From positions 620,001 through 684,000 of the forward strand of contig JALRME010000006.1 in the NCBI GenBank assembly GCA_026120035.1: a stretch of 64,000 nucleotides of DNA, given 5' to 3'. This document shows, one piece after another, positions 53,142-63,589 of this stretch. This DNA comes from Coleophoma eucalyptorum (taxonomy: Eukaryota; Ascomycota; Leotiomycetes; Helotiales; Dermateaceae). Numbering within the stretch: the first letter of the stretch is position 1; each line of letters starts with the position of its first letter. A program made the position numbers and the translations under genes. The notes under the pieces were generated by a model. That model was not told the DNA's origin, made no database searches, and saw only the letters and a list, made by a program, of their open reading frames with translations.

Positions 53142-54361
53142 ACGTGAGACCGCAGGGTCACGCTCTGTGGTGTGCGGAGAGAATTGGGCCTGTGGAGAGA
53201 AGGGAGGAGCTCAGGTGCCTTTGGGATGGAGGCCAGTGGTGCAATGAATGAATATCTATAATCGAATCAAATCTCAAAAATTCCCCCCCGACCAACCAAT
53301 CAATCATGCTGGTATAACCTCGTGGGAAGGAGATGCTGCTCATTAACCAGAAATCAGGATGGGCAGGACATCTATATACAAAAACCGCTTCATTTTCCCA
53401 GTATCTTATAAACGGTGAGGAACATCTGTCTTGCTAGAGCTCTAGGGAATTCCTTCCCTACCGTCGTCGTTATAACATAGTTGGGTCCATCGCCAGGGTG
53501 CCAGGGGCATAGGCGATCGCTAAACTTCTTTGCTTCCAAGCAAGCCCGGCACAGCTGCGTCTTGGCAACGGAGATTAGAGAGACTTGGCAAGATCAAGAG
53601 TTTCTAGTGTTGACTTGTTCCAGTAATGATTGCTTTCGCCCAATTTTGGGGTCAGCGCGTGCCGTCTGGTCTCCGCTCTGGATTCTTTCAATCGGCCATT
53701 ACACTCCTCGCCTCCTTCTTCCCCTCTCCCCCCCCCCTCTCCCCACCCCGCCCTCCACCTCTCTTCGCGCCCTTGGGTGAGGATGGAGATTGAATAGGTG
53801 ATGTTATTGACAGTAGTCATCCTCTCTATAATACTTGCTGCACTGTAAGACAATGGGTGAGCAGTAATTTGCCATGGAGCCAGTCTAGCAGCATAGAGTC
53901 AGAGATAAGAATTGATTTTCTTGCATCGCTCGGGTTTCAAGCATCTACGTCACCCACTGCGAACAAAAAACGACGAGAAAAAATTTACTCGCAAATTATG
54001 TCAGATCTAAACTTCCTCCGATTTGTTGTTCTTTTACTATGTTCCTTCATCTGAAGCGAGCTAGCAGAGATCCGAAGAAAGAAAAGGGAGGAATGTCATT
54101 AAATCATTGAATATCTCTCACACAAAATTGCAAAAATGCGCCTGTTTCACCACCCCCCCCCCCCCAACGCAACCTTTTCATAGCATCTTTCCCCGCTATC
54201 AAATCCCATAACACTTCCTAAGAGAAGTTACCTCGTTACTTTCTCCAACCACTTTCTGATTACGAATCCCAAACCCCAAACCCCCATAGCTACTCCAAGT
54301 CTCCCCACCCTACCTTTTATTGCAGCCGAGAGCAGGGGAGAGGAGGGGGTGGAGGGGTCAT
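53142..54361. other. Intergenic region with C- and CT-rich low-complexity tracts
   Basis: About 1.2 kb, including a CT-rich stretch at about 53700-53765 and a run of 13 C at 54153-54165. No gene is seen. The right end is the 3' side of the orphan Cys-rich gene. Confidence 0.4.
54153..54165. repeat. Poly-C run (13 C)
   Basis: A homopolymer on the plus strand, prone to length error in sequencing. Confidence 0.8.
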
Positions 54362-55198
54362 TTAAGTCGCGACACAACCCTCCTCAACCTGCGCACGCTT
54401 CAGCTCCCAACTGCGCGCCCCGATAGCACGACGACGCAGGTTCCAGCGGAGCAGCGTGTCCCTCGAAGGCATCGGGAGGGCGAACTTGCGCAGCTCCCAC
54501 TTTTCCTTCTGCAGTGCCGTGACCTTTTCAAGGACATGCTCGCTTGCTATGCCGTCGGCGTAGTACTTTGTAGCTTCCGCTCCCTCAGTCTCTCGTTCTG
54601 TAATTCCTTCACTGCCATCCTCTAACTCGTCCGCGCCGCCGCTTCCTTGAAATTTCTCTACCAAGATGCAGAAATCCTCCCCGCTGCGTCTACAGCGCGC
54701 ACAGCAGCGTCGTGCGGGTGCAGGGTTGTGCGTGCGGTGCTTTTGTGATGGTGTTGCAGGTAGCGAGGGCCAACGCTTGGAGGTGAGAGAGCAGCGGAGG
54801 CCGAGGTGGGTGCATTGAAAGCACTTTTCGGTGGCGTTTGGGCTGGGCTTGCCAGTGCTAGAATTAGCTGTGTCGGTGGTTTCTCGAGCATTGCTCGGTA
54901 CTGGTGGAGGACTTGGGAGGGCTTCTGAAAGGTCAATTGTCCTTGGCTCGGGTGGGGTTGGGAGGGATGTGGTGACGGCCCTTTTTGCCTGTGGAGTTGA
55001 TAAGGGACCAGAGCGTTGGTCCACGTTGTTTTCTTCGACTGGTGGGTGAGGTGGTGGAGACTGTGGCCTGGTATAATTCGAGTCTTTCGATCTAACTGTG
55101 GCGAGATGTAGGACTGGCAGGATATCTGGTGACTTGTTCTGATGCAAGTTCTGACGATGCGTCGTATCGATCAAGAGCTCCCGTTCCGTGAGAGCCAT
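54362..55198 (-). CDS. Uncharacterised protein with Cys pairs (possible zinc-binding)
   Basis: I do not recognise this gene. The single exon from the ATG at 55198 gives 278 residues. The N-terminal 120 are polar and Pro-rich (PQSPPPHPPVEEN, SLPTPPEPRTIDLSEALPSPPP). The middle has spaced Cys: KCFQCTHLGLRCSLTSKR and RRCCARCRRSGEDFCIL, two CxxC-type units about 35 residues apart that could bind zinc. They resemble, but do not match, the six-Cys pattern of Zn2Cys6 factors. The C-terminus is helical and charged (EHVLEKVTALQKEKWELRKFALPMPSRDTLLRWNLRRR). Its length and composition argue for a real gene. A nuclear role is a guess. Confidence 0.7.
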   Translation of the reverse strand: MALTERELLIDTTHRQNLHQNKSPDILPVLHLATVRSKDSNYTRPQSPPPHPPVEENNVDQRSGPLSTPQAKRAVTTSLPTPPEPRTIDLSEALPSPPPVPSNARETTDTANSSTGKPSPNATEKCFQCTHLGLRCSLTSKRWPSLPATPSQKHRTHNPAPARRCCARCRRSGEDFCILVEKFQGSGGADELEDGSEGITERETEGAEATKYYADGIASEHVLEKVTALQKEKWELRKFALPMPSRDTLLRWNLRRRAIGARSWELKRAQVEEGCVAT

Positions 55199-56003
55199 GC
55201 TAAAAGATAATAATCTAGCTTACTGATGTGGGACGGAAGAGGTGTCGAGGTGGATCGAGCTCGATCTGTTGAAGTTATGTCCAAGGAAGCAGAGGCTGTG
55301 ATACCCGAGAGATGGTTGATCAAGTAAATCTGATCACTGCCGAAGTTGGAAGAATGCTGAAGACTTCTCGAAATTTACTACTTTCGAAAAGGAGTATGGG
55401 CCAGATGTAACTGGATCTAGACAGATTCGAATATGGGAGTCTTTGTCCGTTGGAGATCTTCTACTGCGGAATTCTACGAATTGTCTCAAAATTCCGGAAA
55501 GAAATTCAATACAGAGAGAGGGTTTCAGGATATAGAATTTATTTGTCTGACTTAAGACATAAGTAAATTTCCTTTGTCTGAATTTGCATCGCGCTTAATG
55601 TTGATAATGACTGAGGTCTTAATGTCACAGCCTTCATCCTTAGCACCGCAACCTGGGCTAGGATAAATGCTTATGGCCCAAGGTAGCAGGATTAAACATT
55701 TGAATTTAAGCACCTTTTTAGCCATGAAAAGATTGGGCAATTTGCTGCTGATGAGCTAGCTAGATGATAGCAGGTGATAGAAAAAATTGGCTATATCTTC
55801 AGACTCAACTGAAAAAGTATAGAACTTCCCACATGCCTCATACGAACTCTGCAGCTGATTAAATTCATGCAGTGTACCACGGATGAATTCCAAGAAAGGA
55901 GTAACCTTCAGAAAATCCCTGAAATTCTGGTTGTGTGGATCCTCTAAAGTTCCTGATAATATGGAGCAAAGCACTAAATTGGCCTTTAATGTCAAGAGTA
56001 GTT
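55199..56003. other. Region between the Cys-rich gene and the FHA kinase, holding a second-frame kinase tail
   Basis: 55199-55755 holds no gene and should include the promoter of the Cys-rich gene. 55756-56003 lies after the FHA kinase stop but is open in a different frame with protein-like content (for example DFLKVTPFLEFIRGTLHEF), which is described as a finding. Confidence 0.4.
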
Positions 56004-58360
56004 TCATGCCGACCTTGCTGTCCTCCTTCTGTCTTCTTCGACTGCTTGCCTTGCAGTATATATATCCGCGTTTTGTGCAGTGCCGTGCCTGTTGATCAGG
56101 AAATCTCGGAGATTCCAAGAAACAGTTCGTGGCCGTTTGATAGATGTGCTTGGCTCACAATTGTCCTGGATTAGCGCCAAGGGTCGCTTTGGTAGAGCTT
56201 TGTCAAGACATTGAAGATTGGACGAAATAGAGGGCACCATATCGAGCTCGGCTCCAAAAAGATCATTCGCACTGACAGTTCTGATCCGAGTCTGGAGACC
56301 ACTTTCCGAACAAGTTGAATCTGTAAGAGTCTTACTTCTCTTCTGATCCAGAGAGTGATCGGAGATAAATCGGCTCCCTTGTTCAGCCAACACGGACAGT
56401 ACTTGCTCCCGATGAGAAGGAGTCTTTTCCTCAATGTAGCGCCTGATATTGAAATAGGCCGATGAAGAAGCATCTCGTAACCTCCTCATTGGGTGCTTCT
56501 GGGAGACACTTTCAGCATTGTCTGGCACATAATCTGGAATGTACTTGATATTGTCATCTCCGAGTTTCCTGGGCTGCCAGAATTTGATGCTTCGATTGTA
56601 AAGATTTTCCGCCTCTTCTGGGTCATGACCCCTAGGGTGTGTATACCACGAGTGTGCAAGAGCAGCTCGTGAATCATACCGCTTTACAGGATCACTATGA
56701 AGCAGTCCACAGATGTAACTCTTCGCCATTGAAGATAGACCCTCCCAAAGAGATTCTGCTAAGCTGTCTCTGCATGCGTTGAAGTGTAACTGAATTCCTC
56801 TCGAGACTGGCGAAGGAAGACCTTCTTTGGGAAGAATGTGAGAACCAACGAGGGTACATAACGTCACAACACCCAGAGAGTACATGTCCGCTGCCATGGT
56901 GTAGCCCTCCTCAGTTTCTTCAACCGTCATAATCTCACTAAGAATAATCAGCTTCTGATTCTACAAGTATGAACAATAGCTCGCTTACGGTGCAGAATAG
57001 TAAGTTGTGCCAAGCTTGGACCTCATCCTGCTTGCTCGATGATCAACTTTGATGGCAAACCCAAAGTCCGTAAGGACCACTCTGTGGCCAATGTCTCTTC
57101 GTGTGACAAGAATATTTTCCGGCTTGATATCTCTATGTGCAATACCTTTGGAGTGGATATAGTCCACGGCAATAGCAATTTGTCTGGTTACCGCTCTGCT
57201 ATGCGAATCGTCCAGAATCCCACCATGAGTCTCAATGTAAGAAAACAGATCGCCAGCAGCGGCCAGTTCTAGAAACATGTATCTGTTTTGATTGGTATAG
57301 AAAGGTGGAAACGGCAATGCAGGCTTACATGGTGCAATCAGATATGAATGTTTGTTTAAGGTCAATCACATTTGGCTGCTCAACATTAGCCAGTGTCCAT
57401 GCTACATTTGAAAAGGCGAAGTGCGAGAGCGAATGGTATGACTGTTGCTGTGATCGAAGTGGCAGGGACGAGAAGCCAACATACGTGGCTGAGTTTCGAA
57501 AGTATCTCGATCTCGCGCATCACCTTACTTGACCTTACTGAAGCATCCGAAGCATTTTCCGGCCATGCTGTGCATGGAGAAGAAGGAAGAAAAGACTCCA
57601 TTGCAAGGCCACAGTCAATAACCTTGCAAGCTAACTGCTTAGAGGTAGAGATTTCCTTGGCAAGATAAACTGTTCCAGTGCAACCACTTCCGATCGAACG
57701 CCTAAATATTTTATAGGAATTTGCGAAGTACTAAAAGGATGTAAGCATAACAGATCCAAAAGGTGCGAAGAGTCTTACCTTAGACTGTGTTCGCCAGGGT
57801 AGAGGTAGAGAAGGGGCTTGTGTGCCCTGTTGGAAAAAGCGGAAAGTCCAGTATGGTCGAATCTCGATCACATCGCCATGGCTTAGTAGGTAACCTATAC
57901 GTTCTTTACCAAATATTCCAATGAGGTTACCGTTCACAAATGTGCCATTCCTGGACTCGAAGTCTTCACAGAAGATGAGGGGTGCGTGGGTGTCGATGTC
58001 GGAAGCCAGCTCATCGCTCTGGGTATCCTCATAGGTGATAGCATAGATCCGAAAATGATGCTTTGATACCAGTGTGTTGTCAAGCATGTAATTACTGATG
58101 GTGTAAAACGTCAGAGCTTGTTACACAAGCAGATCTTGTTGGCGGCATATGCTTACCACGTCGGACTTCGACCAAAACTGACTTCCTCACTTGGGTAAAT
58201 GGGGATATGAGAGCCTTCTGGATCGTAAGCATATTAGCGTTGATGGCTTGTAGTACCAGAACTTGCCGGATTCACACTCTGGAGTTGTATCTTGGAAGAG
58301 AAGAGCAGCAACTGGGTTTCCTGCCCGCTCTTGCGGCACCGATTGTAGGTCAAAAGACAT
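56004..58360 (-). CDS. FHA-domain serine/threonine kinase (Chk2/Rad53/Mek1-like)
   Basis: FHA plus kinase is the plan of checkpoint and meiotic kinases (Rad53/Cds1, Mek1). Seven exons (58360-58267, 58217-58157, 58094-57779, 57730-57485, 57378-57329, 57282-56989, 56937-56004) give 664 residues. The FHA domain (residues about 35-130) has FGRSPTCNYML, VSKHHFRI and ESRNGTFVNGNLIG. The kinase has a Gly loop (IGSGCTGTVYLAK), ACKVID with the ATP-binding Lys, the catalytic loop HRDIKPENILV, DFGFA and an APE-type site (TYYSAPEIM). The Gly loop is slightly unusual (GSGCTG). The C-terminal 200 residues are not recognised. Intron 1 uses a GC donor. The order FHA-kinase favours a Cds1/Mek1-type assignment; which one is open. 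Confidence 0.9.
56938..56988 (-). other. Intron 6 of the FHA kinase
   Basis: A 51-base intron (GTAAGC...CTGAT...TTAG). Removal restores the conserved SAPEIM site. Confidence 0.9.
57283..57328 (-). other. Intron 5 of the FHA kinase
   Basis: A 46-base intron (GTAAGC...ACAG). Removal joins FISDCT to IYMFLELAAAGDLF. Confidence 0.87.
57379..57484 (-). other. Intron 4 of the FHA kinase
   Basis: A 106-base phase-0 intron (GTATGT...GCTAAT...TGAG). Removal joins EILSKLSH to QPNVIDLKQTF, a normal kinase transition. Confidence 0.85.
57731..57778 (-). other. Intron 3 of the FHA kinase
   Basis: A 48-base phase-0 intron (GTAAGA...CTTAC...TTAG). Removal joins LPWRTQSK to YFANSYKIFRRSIG, linking FHA to kinase. 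Confidence 0.87.
58095..58156 (-). other. Intron 2 of the FHA kinase
   Basis: A 62-base intron (GTAAGC...CTGAC...TCAG). Removal joins VSFGRSPT to CNYMLDNTLVSKHH. Confidence 0.87.
58218..58266 (-). other. Intron 1 of the FHA kinase, GC-AG type
   Basis: A 49-base intron with donor GCAAGT, the classical GC-donor consensus, branch GCTAAT and acceptor CCAG. Only this join keeps the FHA reading EGSHIPIYPSEEVSFGRS. Confidence 0.82.
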
Positions 58361-59427
58361 AGTAATAGGTAAAGAAGGCCGTCAGATCAGTAGGTGAGAA
58401 CGCAGGTTTAGGTAGCACAGAAATATCTTTACTGGCTCAGCTTGGACTGTAGTATGAAGAAGGTAGATAATGGAACGTGATGTGGTAGAGAGGAGAGAGA
58501 AGAGAGAAGAGAGGCACTGATTCGGAAAAGTACTTTTGCAGTCGCGCGAGAGCTGCTGCATTTGGGAGAAACACACGACTTCATGGATACATTCAACTTC
58601 GAAAAAGAAATCATAGCAGAAGATAACAACAGTAGAAGCCTAGGCCTCGCGGAATTCTTTGCAGGAAGTAATAACCGGAGATATCATTATTTCGAGGGAC
58701 TTAAAATAAGTCTATTTGCTCGAACCAACTTGTAAATAGCCAAAGACCAAAGTATTCTGACTTTTCACAATCTGGAAACAAGAGTACTTCCAGATTGGTG
58801 TTTCAGCAGATTCTATCTGCAAAAGTTATGAACTGAAGAGCATGAATTCTTGACCTACTTCAAACTTTAATGGTATTGAGGCTACCCTCAAGACTTCCGA
58901 GCACTTCCCTGGTTCAAATTTGTCTCTTGAGGTAATTAGAGTGGAAGCAGGAAGAATCTCAAAGACTCGACGTTTCAGCCTTGGCATGATGAACACCACA
59001 GGACTTCATGCTGAACAGCGTTGATAGATCTGTCGTCATTCTTTATCACTAAGTCTCTGTGGAGAATGCAGTGCCGTCGTTCCCAACCACTGGATCGATT
59101 TTTGTCGTACTTTTCAGTGACAGATCCAATTTTTCACAAAATTAACAGTATCGTTTAGTCAGTAGTTAAAACGGTTCAGGATCACGGATGTAGAATATTC
59201 CTACGCTTGACACACATTGGTGGACGTGGAGGCCGGCCGAGTGTAAATGGTCACGTGCCGTCTCTCGCTTAGTGTTAGCGCGCCCACGAATTTCTGAGTA
59301 CAAGTCAACTGCACATCCTACCGACCTTCTTTCCTCTTCATCACCGCACACATTCAAACAATCGCGTGTATGTTCAGCTCTCACAATACCACCACAATTT
59401 ACTGACAGTATCACAGAAGCTTTTACA
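58361..59427. promoter_or_regulatory. Divergent intergenic region, FHA kinase / RPL41
   Basis: About 1.1 kb between divergent genes. The right end includes a likely leader intron of RPL41 (59368-59416). No additional gene is seen. Confidence 0.4.
59368..59416 (+). other. Possible 5'-leader intron of RPL41
   Basis: GTATGT, TTACTGAC branch and CACAG span 49 bases, ending 11 bases before the ATG. It is supported by splice signals only. Confidence 0.5.
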
Positions 59428-59582
59428 ATGCGTGCTAAGTGGAGAAAGAAGAGAGTCCGTAGACTCAAGCGTAAGCGCCGCAAGACCCGTGCCAGATCGT
59501 AAGTCTCCAAGCTTGTCCTTTGCCATTCAATTGCATTGGCTCTTCAATTCCGTACACTGGCTAACAACCTCAAAGCAAGTAA
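59428..59582 (+). CDS. rpl41: 60S ribosomal protein L41 (eL41), 25 residues
   Basis: eL41 is the smallest ribosomal protein, a single basic helix bridging the two subunits. Exons 59428-59498 and 59576-59582 encode MRAKWRKKRVRRLKRKRR followed by KTRARSK, essentially the universal sequence. The last exon holds only C-AAG-TAA. Without splicing the frame stops one codon earlier (RARS), so both forms are almost the same protein. The intron (59499-59575, GTAAGT...CTAAC...CAAAG) completes the usual RSK end. Ordinary gene finders miss genes this short. Confidence 0.93.
59499..59575 (+). other. Intron of RPL41
   Basis: A 77-base intron (GTAAGT...GCTAAC...CAAAG) leaving a 7-base final coding exon. Confidence 0.78.
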
Positions 59583-60277
59583 ACTACTCGCAACAATTCG
59601 GTCTCGATCACTCCTTACCTCTCAACACTACATCATGACAACATAACCTCCAAGGCTGCGCCATCTCTCGCACCGACGTCTACGCCTCTTTCAACATTCA
59701 GAAGATATGCATAATTTGGGATTACCACTTTGTACAACAACTGGGTGTTCGGGGATAGAAGAGTTTTGGTGACGCGCATTCTATGGCATTTGCTGAGTGC
59801 AATTGGGTGGAAGCAGGATCGGTCAACCTTCTGTCGAATTGTCAATCGAAAGTTTATGAACAGTGGGCCGGTGGAGGGATGTTGCCTCAGATACTGAATA
59901 CCACCGACTCCAGTGAATAAATGAAAAGAAGTTCTGCTTCATGAAAACCAATTTCGTACTATTTTAATATGCTTTGTGTGAACCGAAACCCCGCCTTAAC
60001 TTGACCTACACTTGCATCAAGCTCACGGACTCTTTTGCTTGTCGATTACGTACCTTGAGCCTCAATCGCACTATAGCTGGATGTACCCATTAACAACTTC
60101 AAATTTCAATTATTCTGGGATTGTGTATGCAGCACTGGGCACTTATTGTAAACTGCCACTGTGGGTCTCGCATTCTGACCGCCGCGCTGGAAAAGGTTTC
60201 TGCCGAACACGTGATTGAAGATTTCTCGAAATTTTGAATTTCTGCCCGTACTGCACGATAACAACAATTTACTCACA
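59583..60277. promoter_or_regulatory. Intergenic region, RPL41 / RPA49
   Basis: 695 bases hold the RPL41 3' region and the RPA49 promoter. No gene or repeat of note. Confidence 0.4.
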
Positions 60278-61772
60278 ATGGCGCCCAGGACCGTAGACAT
60301 GGCAGATAGGACGAAGAAGAGGAAGCGTACAGTTGAGGATCCTACAAAACCTAGCAAGAAAACTGCCATTGAGAGCTCACATGGAACCGTCAAAGTCTCT
60401 GTTCACCAGGCCGAGAAGTGGGCACCTGTTGTAGGTAAGTAATTGCGGTCAGAATTGTAATGATGTTTGTTTCATGTTCACTGACTATGGATAGCATCTA
60501 CCCCGGGGCTCGCTGTGCCAAACTCGATTTCTTTCAAGCCATACACGAAGGCTCGTAAGAATGCCCCTCAACGATCTGGGCCGAGTGGAGCGATCACTAC
60601 GACAGAACTTCTTCTGCAGTCTTCTGCACATCCCAGCCTTGACTACACCGCGCGGGAAGAAGGTGAGGGTGGTAATGATGCCTTGGTGAAGCATTATGTT
60701 GGTGTTTATGACCCAGAGACTGGAAAGATGGAGGTCATAGAAGCACGTAAGATGGTGGTTCGAGGAGTCGCTAGAGCACAACAAGCACCCACAGAAGGAG
60801 AAATTTCAACTGTAAGTTTTTGTGCTGCGGTCATGATCTGTACAACCGCTAATTTATTTGCCGTAGAATATAAGGGACCTCCGAAACACTCTGGGAGAGA
60901 CATTCGGAACGAAAAAGGCACGAAAAGCTATTGCTTCCGTCACAGAGAATGCAATTGCACCTGCGAAGTCTGCGAGATTGCTGGCCAATGGTGGAAAGCC
61001 AACCAAACTTGATGCTACTTCTTCTGCTACGCTTGCAGCAATGAAAGACGCTACTGCGGGCATGTCTACGCAACTCGAACTAGCAGAGGCAGCAGAGGCC
61101 TCGAAGCCACGACCCAAGGCCAATCTAAACGCGACCGATGTCAAGGATGTATACACTCCGGAGAGCTTGCTAGATGGAGATATTCTAGGTCTGGTGCCCG
61201 TCAGGGATTGGCAGGAAGCCGCAAAATCGAAGGAGGAACTTCGCTTCAGTTCGCAATACGTTGCTCATAGAATGCAAAGACTTGCAGAGATGGGTTCAGA
61301 CGGTACGGTGAAGCTCAGACTACTCCGGTATCTATTGTGCTTGCTAGACTTCTATGGCGCTGGCAAACCGGATCGATTTGGAAACGGAAAGAGAGTCCCT
61401 CCCAGATCGGATTTAATGAAAGCAATGGGTAACGTACCAGAACCAATCGTGGAAAACATACGGCGTCGATTCTCAACCGGATCCACGATGACCAAGTATC
61501 AGGGAGATCTCCTCATTACCCATGTCTGTGCCTTAGCCTGCTTGATTGACAACTTCGAGGTTGATACTTGGGAGCTGAAGGAGGATCTGAAGCTTGAAAA
61601 TGCTCAGTTGACTCAATATTTCATGGAGATTGGTGCTAGGATCAATGCGCCGAACGAAGCACAGAGGAAGAATTTGGGACTTGACAGGGCCGCAGCAAAC
61701 CAGAGGAAGTTTGCGAAGCTTAAGCTGCCATTGGCATTCCCTAAGGTTAAATTTGCAAGAGCTGGTCGGTAG
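60278..61772 (+). CDS. rpa49: RNA polymerase I subunit RPA49
   Basis: A49 forms with A34.5 a TFIIF-like module that helps RNA polymerase I initiate and elongate on rDNA. Three exons (60278-60434, 60495-60811, 60867-61772) give 459 residues. The N-terminal half is the dimerisation domain (VPNSISFKPYTKARK, HYVGVYDPETGKMEVIEARKMVVRGVAR). The linker NIRDLRNTLGETFGTKKARKAI follows. The C-terminal tandem winged helix spans NATDVKDVYTPESLLDGDILGLVPVRDW to the LPLAFPKVKFARAGR end. The start is the ATG at 60278. It follows RPL41 on the same strand; both serve ribosome production, but they have separate promoters. Confidence 0.95.
60435..60494 (+). other. Intron 1 of RPA49
   Basis: A 60-base intron (GTAAGT...CTGAC...ATAG). 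Removal joins KWAPVV to ASTPGLAVPNS. Confidence 0.87.
60812..60866 (+). other. Intron 2 of RPA49
   Basis: A 55-base phase-0 intron (GTAAGT...GCTAAT...GTAG). Removal joins TEGEIST to NIRDLRNTLGE. Confidence 0.9.
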
Positions 61773-62167
61773 TAGTATGAGAGAGAATGTAAAGAGTGGG
61801 TTCCTAGCGGACCATCAATGACAATAAACCACATTTCGGAGCTTACATCTATCTACCTGTGATCACACCCCATGTATTTTGGATTTTAAGTAATAGGATC
61901 AGTGACCAAAAACCGCCATCAACACCTGGCTAATATGGTATACTTGCAAAATATCAGTTCTACCACTCTTAACACTCTTTTTACCTTGCTAAGGAAGGAC
62001 TGGTGCATGTAACAAGCGAGCAGGTCAACACCGGTCGCTTAGAATCCCTTCCCTGTGAGGCGAGCCGCCGGGAGCTTATTGTTACAACAAAGAAGTATAG
62101 CTGAAGCCTCACAAGCAACGCCAGAGAGTTACAAAAGGTACAGGCAATAAAAGATAGGTAATATAGC

Positions 62168-62179
62168 TTTTTTTTTTTT
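62168..62179. repeat. Poly-T run (12 T)
   Basis: A homopolymer on the plus strand in gene-poor sequence. Confidence 0.75.
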
Positions 62180-63193
62180 CTCTGGACATAGAACCTGGTA
62201 CTGGTAACAACCCCTTGGGTAGAGGTTTAGAGGCTTGTCCCAAGAAAAGAAATGGGATTCCTTCCTCTCGAAGAGTCTCGAAGTGGTGAATACCTAAACA
62301 AAAAGATCATTTCTATTGACTCAATAGAGCATTTAAAAACTTAAATCATCTTAAGTTCTATAATGCGATGAAGTCACGTCTGGTAATAAGATGCTGACGT
62401 CGAGTTTTACAGTGAACAAGTGTCTGAGTCGAGGTTCAGGATGTCTTTTGAGCAGCCTGGACAGTAGGATGGGTTGAGAAAGACCTGTTTCCGTACCTGG
62501 ATGGAATTGACTTGATGCCAGCCTATGTACCATGAATTATTGCTCATAGACTTGTACAAAAACCATTACCAGTTTCAACTTGACTAGGGTCCTAGAATAG
62601 TCATAGTTGGGTCTAGCAACCCCAATAGGTGGAATCTAGGGCCTGGGAACATTAAACGTTCCCGGAAATCATACTTTGGTTCTATGCAAGCTGGCAAGGT
62701 CCTCGCAGTCCAGATAAAGTTCGAATTGATGACGACATGGCAGACATTTTCTAAAATTTAAACAGTCTAAATTTAATATTATGCTTGACCCGGTGATATG
62801 GAACAATTCCGAGAAATTGAAGTAACCTGGGTTGTTCTTCTAACTCGCAGTTTTGTTTGTTTGATGCTCTGCAGATATTTGCGATAGCTAGTTCTTTCTT
62901 CTCGTTGACATCATCGTGACCTTCGTACTAACAGTATAACACTATAGACTATAGCATCAAGCATAAATAAGTGTATTGTCGCTCGACCATGGTATGGTAG
63001 CTGCTTCAATTCTTTTCATTCTTCTTCCTGAGCACCAGCACGTTTCCGTTTGGCTGCGAAGAGACCAGCACTAGCATCACGACGCTGTAGACTCCACAGC
63101 ACATACCCCATACCCCATACCCCCCCCTATACCTTCGACTCGCCCTCTCAGGGATAGATACCCCGAGTGAAGAATTAGTACTAACCAGAATCG

Positions 63194-63213
63194 AATAATA
63201 ATAATGATAATAA
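63194..63213. repeat. AAT microsatellite
   Basis: Imperfect AAT/AATG units (AATAATAATAATGATAATAA). Confidence 0.7.
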
Positions 63214-63454
63214 AAACTATAAAAGATAGAACCCGAAATTCTCTATATATAGTCATAATTGGATCCAAGGCCAAATTGGATCTGGGTATCCGCTATCCCT
63301 GCGTGAGCCTTATCGATGCTTATTCGTCATCTGCAAGAGCAGGGCGTGGCCGAGCCGAATAACCACAGGAGATCGCTACCAAGGGACAACTCTTAAATGC
63401 CAAAAATAACAGGTAAAGCAGCCAAATCGTAATAGAGGGCTGCAAAAGAGGCAA

Positions 63455-63467
63455 GAAAAATAAAAAA
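63455..63467 (-). terminator. Pol III T-run terminator of the tRNA
   Basis: Minus-strand T-runs (TTTTTTATTTTT) begin two bases after the end of the tRNA. Confidence 0.75.
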
Positions 63468-63589
63468 TGCTATCTCCGGGAATCGAACCCGGGGCCAGCG
63501 CAATCTTCAGAGTATTTTATCTCTGCCATTTCATGAGAGAATATCTCAATTCGTGGGAAGCGCTGATTTTACCACTAAACCAAGACAGC
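63468..63589 (-). tRNA. tRNA-Gly(CCC) with a 51-base intron
   Basis: On the minus strand, GCTGTCT pairs with AGATAGC to form the acceptor stem (one G-T pair). The D arm is GTTT-AGTGGTA-AAAT, the anticodon stem is AGCGC with GCGCT, and the T arm is CCGGG-TTCGATT-CCCGG. The loop begins T-T-C-C-C-A, so the anticodon is CCC, reading the glycine codon GGG. The intron (63553-63503) sits one base after the anticodon, the canonical place. A73 lies at 63468. Oligo-T (TTTTTT at once after the gene) is a RNA polymerase III terminator. Alignment with yeast tRNA-Gly(GCC) from memory supports the numbering. Confidence 0.92.
63503..63553 (-). other. Intron of tRNA-Gly(CCC)
   Basis: 51 bases between positions 37 and 38 of the tRNA. 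Removing it pairs AGCGC with GCGCT and restores a 7-base loop. Confidence 0.85.

Larger units (their letters stand above)
61773..63467. other. Gene-poor region before the tRNA
   Basis: About 1.7 kb without a recognisable protein gene. A T-run (62168-62179) and an AAT microsatellite (63194-63213) are present. No transposon ends were seen. Confidence 0.4.
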
